Assembly (NCBI GenBank): GCA_002400845.2 | Contig: NVRK02000014.1 | Coordinates: forward strand, 1 to 32,470 | Direction of reading: 5' to 3' | DNA length: 32,470 nt | Source of the DNA: Hyphomicrobiales bacterium | GTDB taxonomy: Bacteria; Pseudomonadota; Alphaproteobacteria; Rhizobiales; Rhizobiaceae | Shown: piece after piece, positions 16,467 to 24,022 of the stretch | Numbering within the stretch: the first letter of the stretch is position 1 | How the letters are laid out: every line of letters begins with the position of its first letter | Made by a program: the position numbers and the translations under genes | Notes under the pieces: model-generated | Told to the model about the DNA's origin: nothing | Databases searched by the model: none | The model's input: only the letters and a program-made list of their open reading frames with translations

Positions 16467-17336
16467 ATGTCTATCATTCCTACATATGCGCTATACGGGC
16501 AGTATCTTGATTCTGTTACGCCCCAGTATCTTCATTATGAGACGATTTTAGATCGTAGCATAGAACATAATTGGACTATAAAACCCCATAAACACCAAAG
16601 ACTATGCCAAATATTCTTTTTGCGTTCTGGTAATGTAAAAATTAAGTTAGGTGATTGGGAAGGCACAACAAAGACGCCCGTCGCAATTTTCATTCCGCCA
16701 CCTGTTGTGCATATGTTTGAATTTCCTAAAAACATAGATGGCAGTATCGTAACACTAGAACTGTCTCATATTCATCGTTCAATTAAAAATTTAACCCTGC
16801 CTAAAAACATGTTTGAGCAAGCAATTTTATTGCCTTGCCAACAAGATGAGGTCGTAACTTTTGAACGTATCTTTCAACAAATCGAAACCAACGTATTGGA
16901 CAATAAGGATTTTAAAAACGCTTCATTACAATTGCTAAGTGAGCAATTGTTAGTATCTTTTGCGCAGTTAAATACATCACAAAAAAATGAGAACTCTTCA
17001 CGCCCGCTTTCAAGACAAGAAGACCGTGCACAAGAATTTGTTACGCTTTTAGAGACGCATTTTGGTTCAGCAAAGCCTGTAAAATTTTATGCCGATCAAT
17101 TAAACATTTCAACTGTGCAACTTACCAGAACTTGCAAAAACATTCTTAACCGATCCCCAAATGACTTAATCATCTCGCGCAAACTATTAGGGGCTAAAAA
17201 ATTATTGAAATTTAGCCAACACTCAATTAGCGAGATTGCACATACATTGTCATTTAATAACATTGGCTATTTCAGCAGATTATTTAAACTCAAAAATGGA
17301 TTATCGCCTAGCGATTATAGAAATAGCGATCATTAA
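16467..17336 (+). CDS. AraC/XylS-family activator, PobR-like
   Basis: 289 aa from ATG 16467; an in-frame TTG 10 codons upstream is less likely. The N-terminus looks like a cupin sensor (HKHQRLCQIFFLRSGNVKI). The C-terminal 100 residues hold the two AraC helix-turn-helix motifs (YADQLNISTVQLTRTCKN and SISEIAHTLSFNNIGYFSRLF). Its divergent position next to pobA suggests it activates pobA, and possibly the following pca genes, in response to 4-hydroxybenzoate. Its stop codon overlaps the convergent LysR stop (shared TTAA). Confidence 0.86.
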   Translation: MSIIPTYALYGQYLDSVTPQYLHYETILDRSIEHNWTIKPHKHQRLCQIFFLRSGNVKIKLGDWEGTTKTPVAIFIPPPVVHMFEFPKNIDGSIVTLELSHIHRSIKNLTLPKNMFEQAILLPCQQDEVVTFERIFQQIETNVLDNKDFKNASLQLLSEQLLVSFAQLNTSQKNENSSRPLSRQEDRAQEFVTLLETHFGSAKPVKFYADQLNISTVQLTRTCKNILNRSPNDLIISRKLLGAKKLLKFSQHSISEIAHTLSFNNIGYFSRLFKLKNGLSPSDYRNSDH

Positions 17337-18226
17337 TTGATGCTGTTAACAACAAGATTTCTCATCCACCGATGAAGCGGTGATTTATGTGTTCTTGTTG
17401 TCCAAACCATATTTAATTCAAAGCTTACATCGATCGGCATTTCACGAATACATATAGCATCACCAAATCCCAATGCCACGCGCTCAGGTACGGTTGCGAT
17501 CAAGTCAGTTCCCAGTAACATATTATCAATACCAGCAGGACTTGGCACAGTTAAGACTTGCTTTAGCTCAATACCCATTTTTTCAATTTGCAACACATAA
17601 GGCGAGCGCCAACTACCACCATAATTAATTACTAAATGACTGGCATTTATGTATTCAGCCATAGTTAGTCTACTTTTAGCTAAATCATGCGTATGGTCCA
17701 TTACACAAACATATTTCTCACGCAAAAGTTCTTCGCAATAAAGGTCATTTTCGTCTGGCCGATAAGGACCAAGCAAAATATCCGCCTCACCTGATTTAAT
17801 CTGATTCACTCCGACAGAAGTTGCTGCAATCAAATCTAGCGTCATATTTGGCGCAACAGTTCGCAGCTTAGAAATGATATTTGGAATTAAAACTTGACGC
17901 TCATAATAATTACTAGAAATCTTAAACCTTGCATTTGCCGTGTTCGGGTCAAACTCATCTAACTGTAATAAAGCTTCAAACTCAATCAACATTTTTTGGG
18001 TCGAAAGCACAATTTCATTACAGCGAATTGTTGCAACAATTTTACCACTTTGCCTTACAAACAATGGATCACTAAAAACAGACCGCAGCTTTTCAATTGT
18101 GTAGCTAATTGCCGACTGATTAACTTTCAATCGATCAGCCGCCTTTGTGAAGGAACCTAATTCGTGTACCAAATGCAAAGTGCGCAAAGCTGAAAAATCA
18201 GTATTTAAAAAATTAAATTTACCCAT
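17333..18226 (-). CDS. LysR-family regulator (NodD-like), probable regulator of the P450/ferredoxin genes
   Basis: 297 aa from the ATG at 18224-18226. A longer reading to 18391 adds 55 residues without homology that would run into the P450 start. The N-terminal winged HTH is clear (GSFTKAADRLKVNQSAISYTIEKLR, residues about 25-50) with DPLFVRQ, a pattern of the NodD/SyrM-like LysR branch. A periplasmic-binding-protein-like effector domain follows. It is divergent from the P450, the usual layout for a LysR and its target. It is not obviously PcaQ; the effector is unknown but likely an aromatic acid. Confidence 0.85.
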   Translation of the reverse strand: MGKFNFLNTDFSALRTLHLVHELGSFTKAADRLKVNQSAISYTIEKLRSVFSDPLFVRQSGKIVATIRCNEIVLSTQKMLIEFEALLQLDEFDPNTANARFKISSNYYERQVLIPNIISKLRTVAPNMTLDLIAATSVGVNQIKSGEADILLGPYRPDENDLYCEELLREKYVCVMDHTHDLAKSRLTMAEYINASHLVINYGGSWRSPYVLQIEKMGIELKQVLTVPSPAGIDNMLLGTDLIATVPERVALGFGDAICIREMPIDVSFELNMVWTTRTHKSPLHRWMRNLVVNSIN

Positions 18227-18266
18227 TCTATTCCACCCAGTCAGCGCAATAGTATTATTAAATAAT

Positions 18267-18283
18267 TTGATATTGCAAATCAA
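18267..18283. promoter_or_regulatory. Candidate LysR operator between regulator and P450
   Basis: Perfect dyad TTGAT-N7-ATCAA in the 149 bp divergent interval, consistent with LysR-type T-rich/A-rich dyads. A possible promoter for the P450, TTGCCT (18294-18299), 17 bp, TATTCT (18317-18322), lies just downstream. That places the dyad where a LysR activator would be expected. This assignment is inferred from position and symmetry only. Confidence 0.4.
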
Positions 18284-18375
18284 TACAATCAGATTGCCTA
18301 ATACAATGCAATTTAATATTCTATCTTCAAGACCCATTAAGAGGTCGCAATAACCAGCTCGAGGAGACACATATA

Positions 18376-19551
18376 TTGGCACTGGCACCACTGGACGATG
18401 AAATTGCTATTAGCGAGTTAATCAGCAATCCCTACCCTATATACAAACGTCTTCGTGCTCAAACTCCTGTATTGCGCGTAAAATCTATTGGTAGAACCTT
18501 TATTACAAAGGCCGCGGACACACGCCCAATAAAAGACAATCCAGAATTATTCAGCTCTAACGATCCAAACACCCCAATGCAACGCGCCTTTAATGCGCAC
18601 ACTTTAATGCGCAAAGATGGCGAAGATCACATGGCCGAACGCAAAGCCATGATGCCAACCTTTTCACCAACAAATTTAAAAACCGTTTGGTCGCCAGCTT
18701 ACGAAAAACTTGCGCACGAATATTTAGACCGCTTACCGCGCAATGAAGTAATCGATCTTTTTCCAATGCTTGCTGGGCCCTTATCCGCTAGTATATTGTC
18801 AATCATCTTAGGCATGCCAGATGCAACAGATGACGATATGCAATTCTGGTCACAAGCCTTAATCGATGGCGCTGGCAATTTTGCTTGGGCAGACGAACCT
18901 TTTGAACGTGTAGACAGGGCTCACATAGCTATGGATACCTACATAGCAAAACAAGCAGAAATACTAAAAGCCGAACCAGATCAATCTGCGCTTTCAGTAA
19001 TGGTCAATGCAGAAAATCCAATTGCCTATTCGCAAATTGTATCAAATTTGAAAATAGCAATCGGCGGCGGTATCAATGAACCGCGAGATTGTATGCTTAC
19101 AATACTATATGGCCTGCTAACCAATATAGACCAGCTAGAAGAATTAAAAACATCTGGCAATTGGAGTGCCGCATTTGAAGAAGGTGTGCGCTGGGTTGCC
19201 CCTATTCAGGTAAGTTCTCGATTGGTTATGCAAGACACGACCATACGCGGATTTGACATTCCAAAAGGCGATGTAGTGATGACCATTCAAGCCTCAGCCA
19301 ATCACGATGAGGAATTGTTCGAAGATGGCGACAAATTTAACGCCCTTAGAAAACGCACCCCACACCAAAGCTTTGGCAGTGGACCACATCATTGCATGGG
19401 AACGCACTTAGCACGTTTAACCATTGGCAAATTATTATTGCCGCTCATTTTTGAACGTTTTCCAAACATGGAAATTGTCGAACCAGAAAACGTAAAATGG
19501 TGGGGCTTTGGGTTTCGTGGACCACTTAACTTAAATGTGCGCCTTAATTAA
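18376..19551 (+). CDS. Cytochrome P450 monooxygenase with atypical I-helix
   Basis: 391 aa bacterial class I P450. The start is a TTG at 18376, chosen because GAGGAG sits 9 bp upstream and no ATG is available near the start of homology. The heme loop FGSGPHHCMG gives Cys340 as thiolate ligand, and the K-helix ExxR is E269-R272. The I-helix reads GGGINEPRD (230-238) where most P450s have an acid-alcohol pair (D/E-T), so proton delivery is unusual. Electrons should come from the ferredoxin encoded 26 bp downstream. The substrate is not determinable. The surrounding 4-hydroxybenzoate and hydroxycinnamate genes suggest an aromatic acid or methoxyaromatic, for example O-demethylation. Confidence 0.9.
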   Translation: MALAPLDDEIAISELISNPYPIYKRLRAQTPVLRVKSIGRTFITKAADTRPIKDNPELFSSNDPNTPMQRAFNAHTLMRKDGEDHMAERKAMMPTFSPTNLKTVWSPAYEKLAHEYLDRLPRNEVIDLFPMLAGPLSASILSIILGMPDATDDDMQFWSQALIDGAGNFAWADEPFERVDRAHIAMDTYIAKQAEILKAEPDQSALSVMVNAENPIAYSQIVSNLKIAIGGGINEPRDCMLTILYGLLTNIDQLEELKTSGNWSAAFEEGVRWVAPIQVSSRLVMQDTTIRGFDIPKGDVVMTIQASANHDEELFEDGDKFNALRKRTPHQSFGSGPHHCMGTHLARLTIGKLLLPLIFERFPNMEIVEPENVKWWGFGFRGPLNLNVRLN

Positions 19552-19577
19552 ACCTACAAAATATTCGGAGAATTAAT

Positions 19578-19901
19578 ATGACAGAAGTAATTTTTGTTAG
19601 CGCCAATGGTGAAAAAACAACGGTCGAGGCAAATGCTGGAGACACAGTGATGCAAACAGCATTGGCGGCAAATATTTCAGACATTATAGCAGAATGCGGA
19701 GGCGCAATGATGTGCGCTACATGTCATGTTTATGTTGATGATGATTGGTTAGAGCGTGTTGGCAAAGCAGACGAAGACGAGCTAACCATGCTTGATTTTG
19801 CATCAAGCGAAGTAAAACCAACAAGCCGTCTTTCATGCCAAATTAAAGTAGACGACGAAAACTCTGGCATGATTATTCACCTACCAGATTCTCAATTATA
19901 A
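19578..19901 (+). CDS. [2Fe-2S] ferredoxin (putidaredoxin/adrenodoxin type)
   Basis: 107 aa. The cluster ligands are Cys40, Cys46, Cys49 and Cys87 (C-x5-C-x2-C then C near the C-terminus), as in ferredoxins that serve class I P450s. It has a good Shine-Dalgarno (GGAG) before ATG 19578 and lies 26 bp after the P450, so one transcript is likely. No NAD(P)H-ferredoxin reductase gene is present in the window; a reductase encoded elsewhere must serve the pair. Confidence 0.92.
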   Translation: MTEVIFVSANGEKTTVEANAGDTVMQTALAANISDIIAECGGAMMCATCHVYVDDDWLERVGKADEDELTMLDFASSEVKPTSRLSCQIKVDDENSGMIIHLPDSQL

Positions 19902-19914
19902 CTTTAGATAAAAC

Positions 19915-20676
19915 TTACTTAGCTTTTAGCCGTACACCACCATCAAGACGAATTGTTTCTGCATTGAGGTATTTATTCTCAACGCAAAAACGCACAGCAT
20001 GGGCAAATTCTTTTGGATCACCCAACCGTTTTGGAAAGGGAATATCGGCGGCCAATGCCTCTTGCGCTTCTTGCGGCAATTCATGCAATAATGGCGTTAG
20101 GAAAATGCCGGGCGCAACAACATTTACGCGGATACCAAATCGAGAAAATTCACGTGCCGCAGGAAGTGACATCGCAACAATACCGCCTTTAGAAGAGGCG
20201 TAAGCCGCCTGCCCAATTTGCCCGTCATAGGCCGCAACAGAAGCAGTATTAATAATCACACCGCGCTCATCATCATCAATCAATTCTACCTTAGACATGC
20301 GTTCTGCGGTAAGGCGTAATACATTAAAAGTGCCCACTAAGTTCACATTAATAGTGCGTTGAAATTCTTCTAATGGCATAACACCTTCGCGCCCAATAAT
20401 ACGACTAGCACCACCAATTCCAGCACAATGAACCGATATACGAGGCGTGCCATGCGCATCAGTTATTTTATCAAGTGCATCAATCATCTCAGATTCTGAA
20501 GTCACATCAGCTTTTAATGCGATGCCGCCAATATCAAGCGCAACGGCAACTGCCTTTTCGATATCTCGATCAATAATTGCAACCTTCGCACCACGAAAAG
20601 CTAAGTCTCTAGCCGTTGCTTCACCAAGGCCAGAACCGCCGCCTGTAACCATTGCTGATGTATTCTTAATTTCCAT
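19915..20676 (-). CDS. Short-chain dehydrogenase, probable aryl-beta-hydroxypropionyl-CoA dehydrogenase
   Basis: 253 aa classical SDR. The cofactor motif TGGGSGLG is at residues 11-18; N112, S146, Y159 and K163 form the catalytic set (YASSK). The sequence resembles type II 3-hydroxyacyl-CoA dehydrogenases. It starts 11 bp after the CoA synthetase stop, so the two are one operon. In the CoA-dependent beta-oxidative route described for Agrobacterium hydroxycinnamates, an SDR oxidises the hydroxyacyl-CoA made by the hydratase to a beta-ketoacyl-CoA. I infer the same role here from context; the substrate is not shown by sequence. Confidence 0.8.
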   Translation of the reverse strand: MEIKNTSAMVTGGGSGLGEATARDLAFRGAKVAIIDRDIEKAVAVALDIGGIALKADVTSESEMIDALDKITDAHGTPRISVHCAGIGGASRIIGREGVMPLEEFQRTINVNLVGTFNVLRLTAERMSKVELIDDDERGVIINTASVAAYDGQIGQAAYASSKGGIVAMSLPAAREFSRFGIRVNVVAPGIFLTPLLHELPQEAQEALAADIPFPKRLGDPKEFAHAVRFCVENKYLNAETIRLDGGVRLKAK

Positions 20677-20687
20677 GATTTATTACC

Positions 20688-22520
20688 CTAAATTCTTTTT
20701 GCACAAATTACGCGAGGATCGTCTAAATATAATGCATCAGCATCGCTAGCTCTGCTGGCTAAAACAGCGCGTTGATTGACAGAACCTTTATCGGTCACTT
20801 CACCAGCATCCAAACTTAAGGCATCAATGATAAACAATACGCGCATCACACGAAGCGACGAGCCACCAGCAGTCTTGTTATAAGTGCCCAAAAGCGTCGC
20901 AACTTTATCTACTAAATCAGGATGCGCAAACAACTCTTTATCAGATAATTGATCGCCACCATCTATCAACCTTTCAGCAATTGGTCGGCTTGGAACGAGC
21001 AAGGCTGTTAGTTCATTTTTGCCGGCGCCAGCTATGACAACATCTTTGGCAATGCCTTCAAGCGCATCAGTTACTTTGCTACGCAATGCACCAACCGCAA
21101 CCCAAGTACCTGTTGCTAATTTAAAGTTTTCAGCCACACGCCCATCAAAGAAAAAACCTTTGCTTGCATCATCTATATCAGCAAACCGTAAAGCATCACC
21201 AAGACAGTAAAACCCATCTTCGTCAAAAGCATCTTTTGTAAGTTTTTCATTGCGCCAATACCCAGGGGTCACCGATGGCCCTTTTAAGCGCGCTTCAAAT
21301 TTCCCCTGATTAGGCACCAATTTAAGGGTTAGGCCTTTAGAAGGAATGCCGACATTTCCAGGTAGATCTTGCGGATCAGTACAGAACAACGCAAAGGGCG
21401 TTGTCTCAGTTGCACCAAGGCCGGTACATAACATAATACGCTCACCTGTTGCCTCAATCGCTAATTTATCTAGAGCACTCCAAGTGCGCGCCGCCATTGC
21501 AGCGCCTGCGTACATGAACAATTTTACATTCTTAAAAAACGATTTTGCTAAAGCTTCATCTTCTTTCATCGCCTCAATCAACATGTCATACCCCGTTGGC
21601 ACGTTAAAATACCAATTGGGTGAAACTTCACGAATGTTACGAATGGTTTCGCCAATTAATGCAGGGGTCGGCTTTCCACCATCTATATAAAAAGTACCGC
21701 CATTATAGATAGCCATGTTGAATATTTTTGTACCAGCCGCCACATGGTTCCAAGGCGCCCAATCTAATAAGATAGGTGGCTCGTTTTTAAAATACGCAAA
21801 ACAATCAGCAACCATCTCCATGTTAGAACAAATCATTTTTTGGGTTAGAATAACCGCTTTTGGCGACCCCGTAGTGCCAGAAGTAAACATAAATTTAGCA
21901 ATTGTGTTTGGCCCAGTTGCAGCATTGGCGGCACTTACTGTTTCATCTGCCTTTGTTGAGACAATGTCACAATATGTATGCGCAACGCCCTCACCTTCAA
22001 CCGCCAATAATGGTAAATCAGAAAAAACAGCACTTACAGCTGGCAAAAACTTTTCGCTATTATCAACAAAAATAGCACCCGGTGAAATTTGATCGCCAAT
22101 AGATTTTAACTTCTTAAAATCACCAGCAAACAACGAATATGCAGGCGCGATAGCTGCTGAGGGAATCCCCGCATATTGAGCACCCAGCGCCATTATACCA
22201 TGCGAAATAGAATTACCCGATAAGATAAGCAGTGGTCGATCGGTCGATAGGCCTAACCCCAGTAAAAACTGTCCTACTGAACGAATATTTTCTAACAACT
22301 CAGCATAAGTAACATTTACCCAAGCATCATCTTTTCCGCGTTCAGCCATCCAAATTTGATCGGGTGTATTTTGAGCCCAAAACTTAATTCTATCTGACAA
22401 ACGATCTGGATAACTCCCTAGTGGCTCTTCTTGAGAAACCAAAATCGAGCCGTCAGCTTGTGTAGTACTAAGTACTTTAGAGTCCCATAACGTTACATCT
22501 CTTATTGGTGCTTCCTGCAT
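20688..22520 (-). CDS. Feruloyl/p-coumaroyl-CoA synthetase
   Basis: 610 aa ANL-superfamily ligase of the feruloyl-CoA synthase subgroup, whose members are about 600-620 aa. The ATP loop FTSGTTGSPKAV is at about 212-223, TGLGATETTP is the A5-like motif, and YCLGDALRF is the A7-like motif. The C-terminus carries GEVTDKGSVNQRAVL, containing the catalytic lysine region. The N-terminal EEPLGSYPDRLSDRI is characteristic of the subgroup. It activates a hydroxycinnamate (coumarate, ferulate or caffeate) with ATP and CoA. It is the first gene of a two-gene operon with the SDR, divergent from the crotonase; AAGGATG lies upstream of the ATG. Confidence 0.87.
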   Translation of the reverse strand: MQEAPIRDVTLWDSKVLSTTQADGSILVSQEEPLGSYPDRLSDRIKFWAQNTPDQIWMAERGKDDAWVNVTYAELLENIRSVGQFLLGLGLSTDRPLLILSGNSISHGIMALGAQYAGIPSAAIAPAYSLFAGDFKKLKSIGDQISPGAIFVDNSEKFLPAVSAVFSDLPLLAVEGEGVAHTYCDIVSTKADETVSAANAATGPNTIAKFMFTSGTTGSPKAVILTQKMICSNMEMVADCFAYFKNEPPILLDWAPWNHVAAGTKIFNMAIYNGGTFYIDGGKPTPALIGETIRNIREVSPNWYFNVPTGYDMLIEAMKEDEALAKSFFKNVKLFMYAGAAMAARTWSALDKLAIEATGERIMLCTGLGATETTPFALFCTDPQDLPGNVGIPSKGLTLKLVPNQGKFEARLKGPSVTPGYWRNEKLTKDAFDEDGFYCLGDALRFADIDDASKGFFFDGRVAENFKLATGTWVAVGALRSKVTDALEGIAKDVVIAGAGKNELTALLVPSRPIAERLIDGGDQLSDKELFAHPDLVDKVATLLGTYNKTAGGSSLRVMRVLFIIDALSLDAGEVTDKGSVNQRAVLASRASDADALYLDDPRVICAKRI

Positions 22521-22653
22521 ATTCTAACATCCTTATCGAATTTTATTTACCTAAACAGGACCTGAAAAACCACCAAAGTTACATGCATGGTTACCATTAG
22601 CTTTGTTTTAAAATCGGCTTAGCTATTGCTAATTTTTGTTTGTATAAACTTAG

Positions 22654-22682
22654 TTTACATGGAAACTATTTCCATGTATAGT
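22654..22682 (+). promoter_or_regulatory. Promoter with perfect inverted repeat in its spacer; probable MarR operator
   Basis: TTTACA (22654-22659), a 17 bp spacer and TATAGT (22677-22682) form a good sigma-70 promoter for the crotonase-marR-amidohydrolase operon. A perfect 10 bp inverted repeat, TACATGGAAA-CTA-TTTCCATGTA (22656-22678), fills the spacer and overlaps both hexamers. A protein bound there would block RNA polymerase. The MarR-family product of the same operon is the obvious candidate, giving autorepression relieved by an aryl-CoA or free acid. A smaller dyad, ATGGT-T-ACCAT (22587-22597), lies nearer the divergent CoA synthetase. Confidence 0.72.
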
Positions 22683-22727
22683 GTATTCAATAAAAACAAT
22701 TCAAAAATCAAAGCCGGGCAGTCAATT

Positions 22728-23507
22728 ATGAAATACCTTACTATAAAATATAAAGGCGACGTCGCAATATTGACGCTCAACCGCCCAGAAAAGCGAAATG
22801 CGATTTCAGATGCATTTGTTGAGGAATTGAATGACGCCATAACAATAATTGAAGAGAACGCTAAAGCGGCAGTTATCAATGCAAACGGCCCTCACTTTTG
22901 TTCAGGACTTGATTTAGCAGAACACGCTAAAAAAACCCCGCTTGAAGGCGTGTATGGTTCTCGTCGCTGGCACCAAGTTTTTGACCGTATTCATAGAGGC
23001 AAATTGGCTTGGTTTTCAGCATTACATGGCGCAGTTGTTGGCGGAGGTTTAGAACTAGCCTCTTCTACACATGTTAGAGTAGCAGATGAAACAGCTTTTT
23101 TTGCATTACCTGAAGGCAAACGAGGCATTTTCGTAGGCGGTGGCGCTTCTGTTAGATCCGCACGATTAATGGGTGTTGCGAGAATGACAGACATGATGTT
23201 AACAGGGCGTTCTGTTGATGCAGCAACAGCTGAAGCCTGGAATTTGGTTCAATACGTTACCAAAAAAGGTGAAGCACTCGAAAAGGCAATCGAACTTGCA
23301 ACGCAAACAGCAACCAATTCTGAATTTTCAAATTATGCCATCATTCACGCCCTACCCCGTATTCAAGATATGTCGAGTGACGACGGCTTATTTGTCGAAA
23401 GTATGGTAGCATCCTTTGCAGCAACAACCCCAGAAGCAGAAGCCCGCTTAAACGAATTTTTGCAAAAAAAATCTGGCACCAAAGTAACAAAGCCCAATAG
23501 TGAATAA
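22728..23507 (+). CDS. Crotonase-family enoyl-CoA hydratase for hydroxycinnamoyl-CoA
   Basis: 259 aa from ATG 22728. A longer in-frame reading from 22626 passes through the promoter and operator and is rejected. Crotonase fold: oxyanion glycines in FCSGLDL (about residue 60) and GAVVGGGLELAS (about 101-112), with Glu109 and Glu129 at positions of the two catalytic glutamates. It resembles the crotonases found beside feruloyl-CoA synthetases in Bradyrhizobium-like bacteria. It should hydrate hydroxycinnamoyl-CoA to the beta-hydroxy thioester. Whether it also performs the retro-aldol cleavage to an aldehyde cannot be decided; the SDR nearby and the absence of an aldehyde dehydrogenase favour hydration only. 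Confidence 0.85.
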   Translation: MKYLTIKYKGDVAILTLNRPEKRNAISDAFVEELNDAITIIEENAKAAVINANGPHFCSGLDLAEHAKKTPLEGVYGSRRWHQVFDRIHRGKLAWFSALHGAVVGGGLELASSTHVRVADETAFFALPEGKRGIFVGGGASVRSARLMGVARMTDMMLTGRSVDAATAEAWNLVQYVTKKGEALEKAIELATQTATNSEFSNYAIIHALPRIQDMSSDDGLFVESMVASFAATTPEAEARLNEFLQKKSGTKVTKPNSE

Positions 23508-23536
23508 CAATAAACAGCAACCAATAGTGATAGATA

Positions 23537-24022
23537 ATGATTAAAGAAAAAACAGAGACTTTACATACGATACCAGACAATGAATCTGTAGATTTTGGTG
23601 AGTTAAAAAACTCACTGGGTTTTTTAGTGCGTATTGCTCAAGTTAAAATCTTTAAAGAGTTTTACATCGCCATGGCAGACACCAAGCTAAAACCTGGCGA
23701 ATTTTCGACACTTTGGATTGTTGGTTTAAATCCAGGTTACCGCCAAGGCACTATTGCAAGAAGCTTAAATATAAAACCAGCCCACATGACAAAACTTGTC
23801 GATCGCTTGGTGCGCGCTGGCTATATAGAACGTGTCGTGCCACCAAATGACCGCAGATCCGTTCGCATATCTCTCACGATTGAGGGGCAAGAATTTGTGA
23901 ACGATCACCGCGCTCAATTTATCAACTTTCATATCAGTGAACGAGAAAATTTGAGCGATGACGAATATAAGCAATTTATTTCACTTCTTAAAAAATTCAA
24001 CAATCTAGGGTCAGCTCAATGA
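23537..24022 (+). CDS. MarR-family regulator of the hydroxycinnamate genes (CouR/HcaR-like)
   Basis: 161 aa with a winged helix: GTIARSLNIKPAHMTKLVDRL (recognition region, about 76-96) followed by the wing ERVVPPNDRRSVRISLT, the DxRS/R pattern typical of MarR proteins. It lies 29 bp after the crotonase and overlaps the amidohydrolase start by 4 bp (ATGA). In Rhodopseudomonas (CouR) and Agrobacterium (HcaR), a MarR protein represses this kind of cluster and is released by the aryl-CoA. I infer the same here. The probable binding site is the palindrome at 22656-22678. Confidence 0.88.
   Translation: MIKEKTETLHTIPDNESVDFGELKNSLGFLVRIAQVKIFKEFYIAMADTKLKPGEFSTLWIVGLNPGYRQGTIARSLNIKPAHMTKLVDRLVRAGYIERVVPPNDRRSVRISLTIEGQEFVNDHRAQFINFHISERENLSDDEYKQFISLLKKFNNLGSAQ

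Noticed and set aside
18227-18391. 55-residue N-terminal extension of the LysR protein
   Set aside because: It crosses the divergent promoter and the P450 start; the LysR fold begins at the ATG ending at 18226.
22626-22727. N-terminal extension of the crotonase
   Set aside because: It would be translated through the promoter and operator, upstream of the predicted transcription start; homology begins at ATG 22728.
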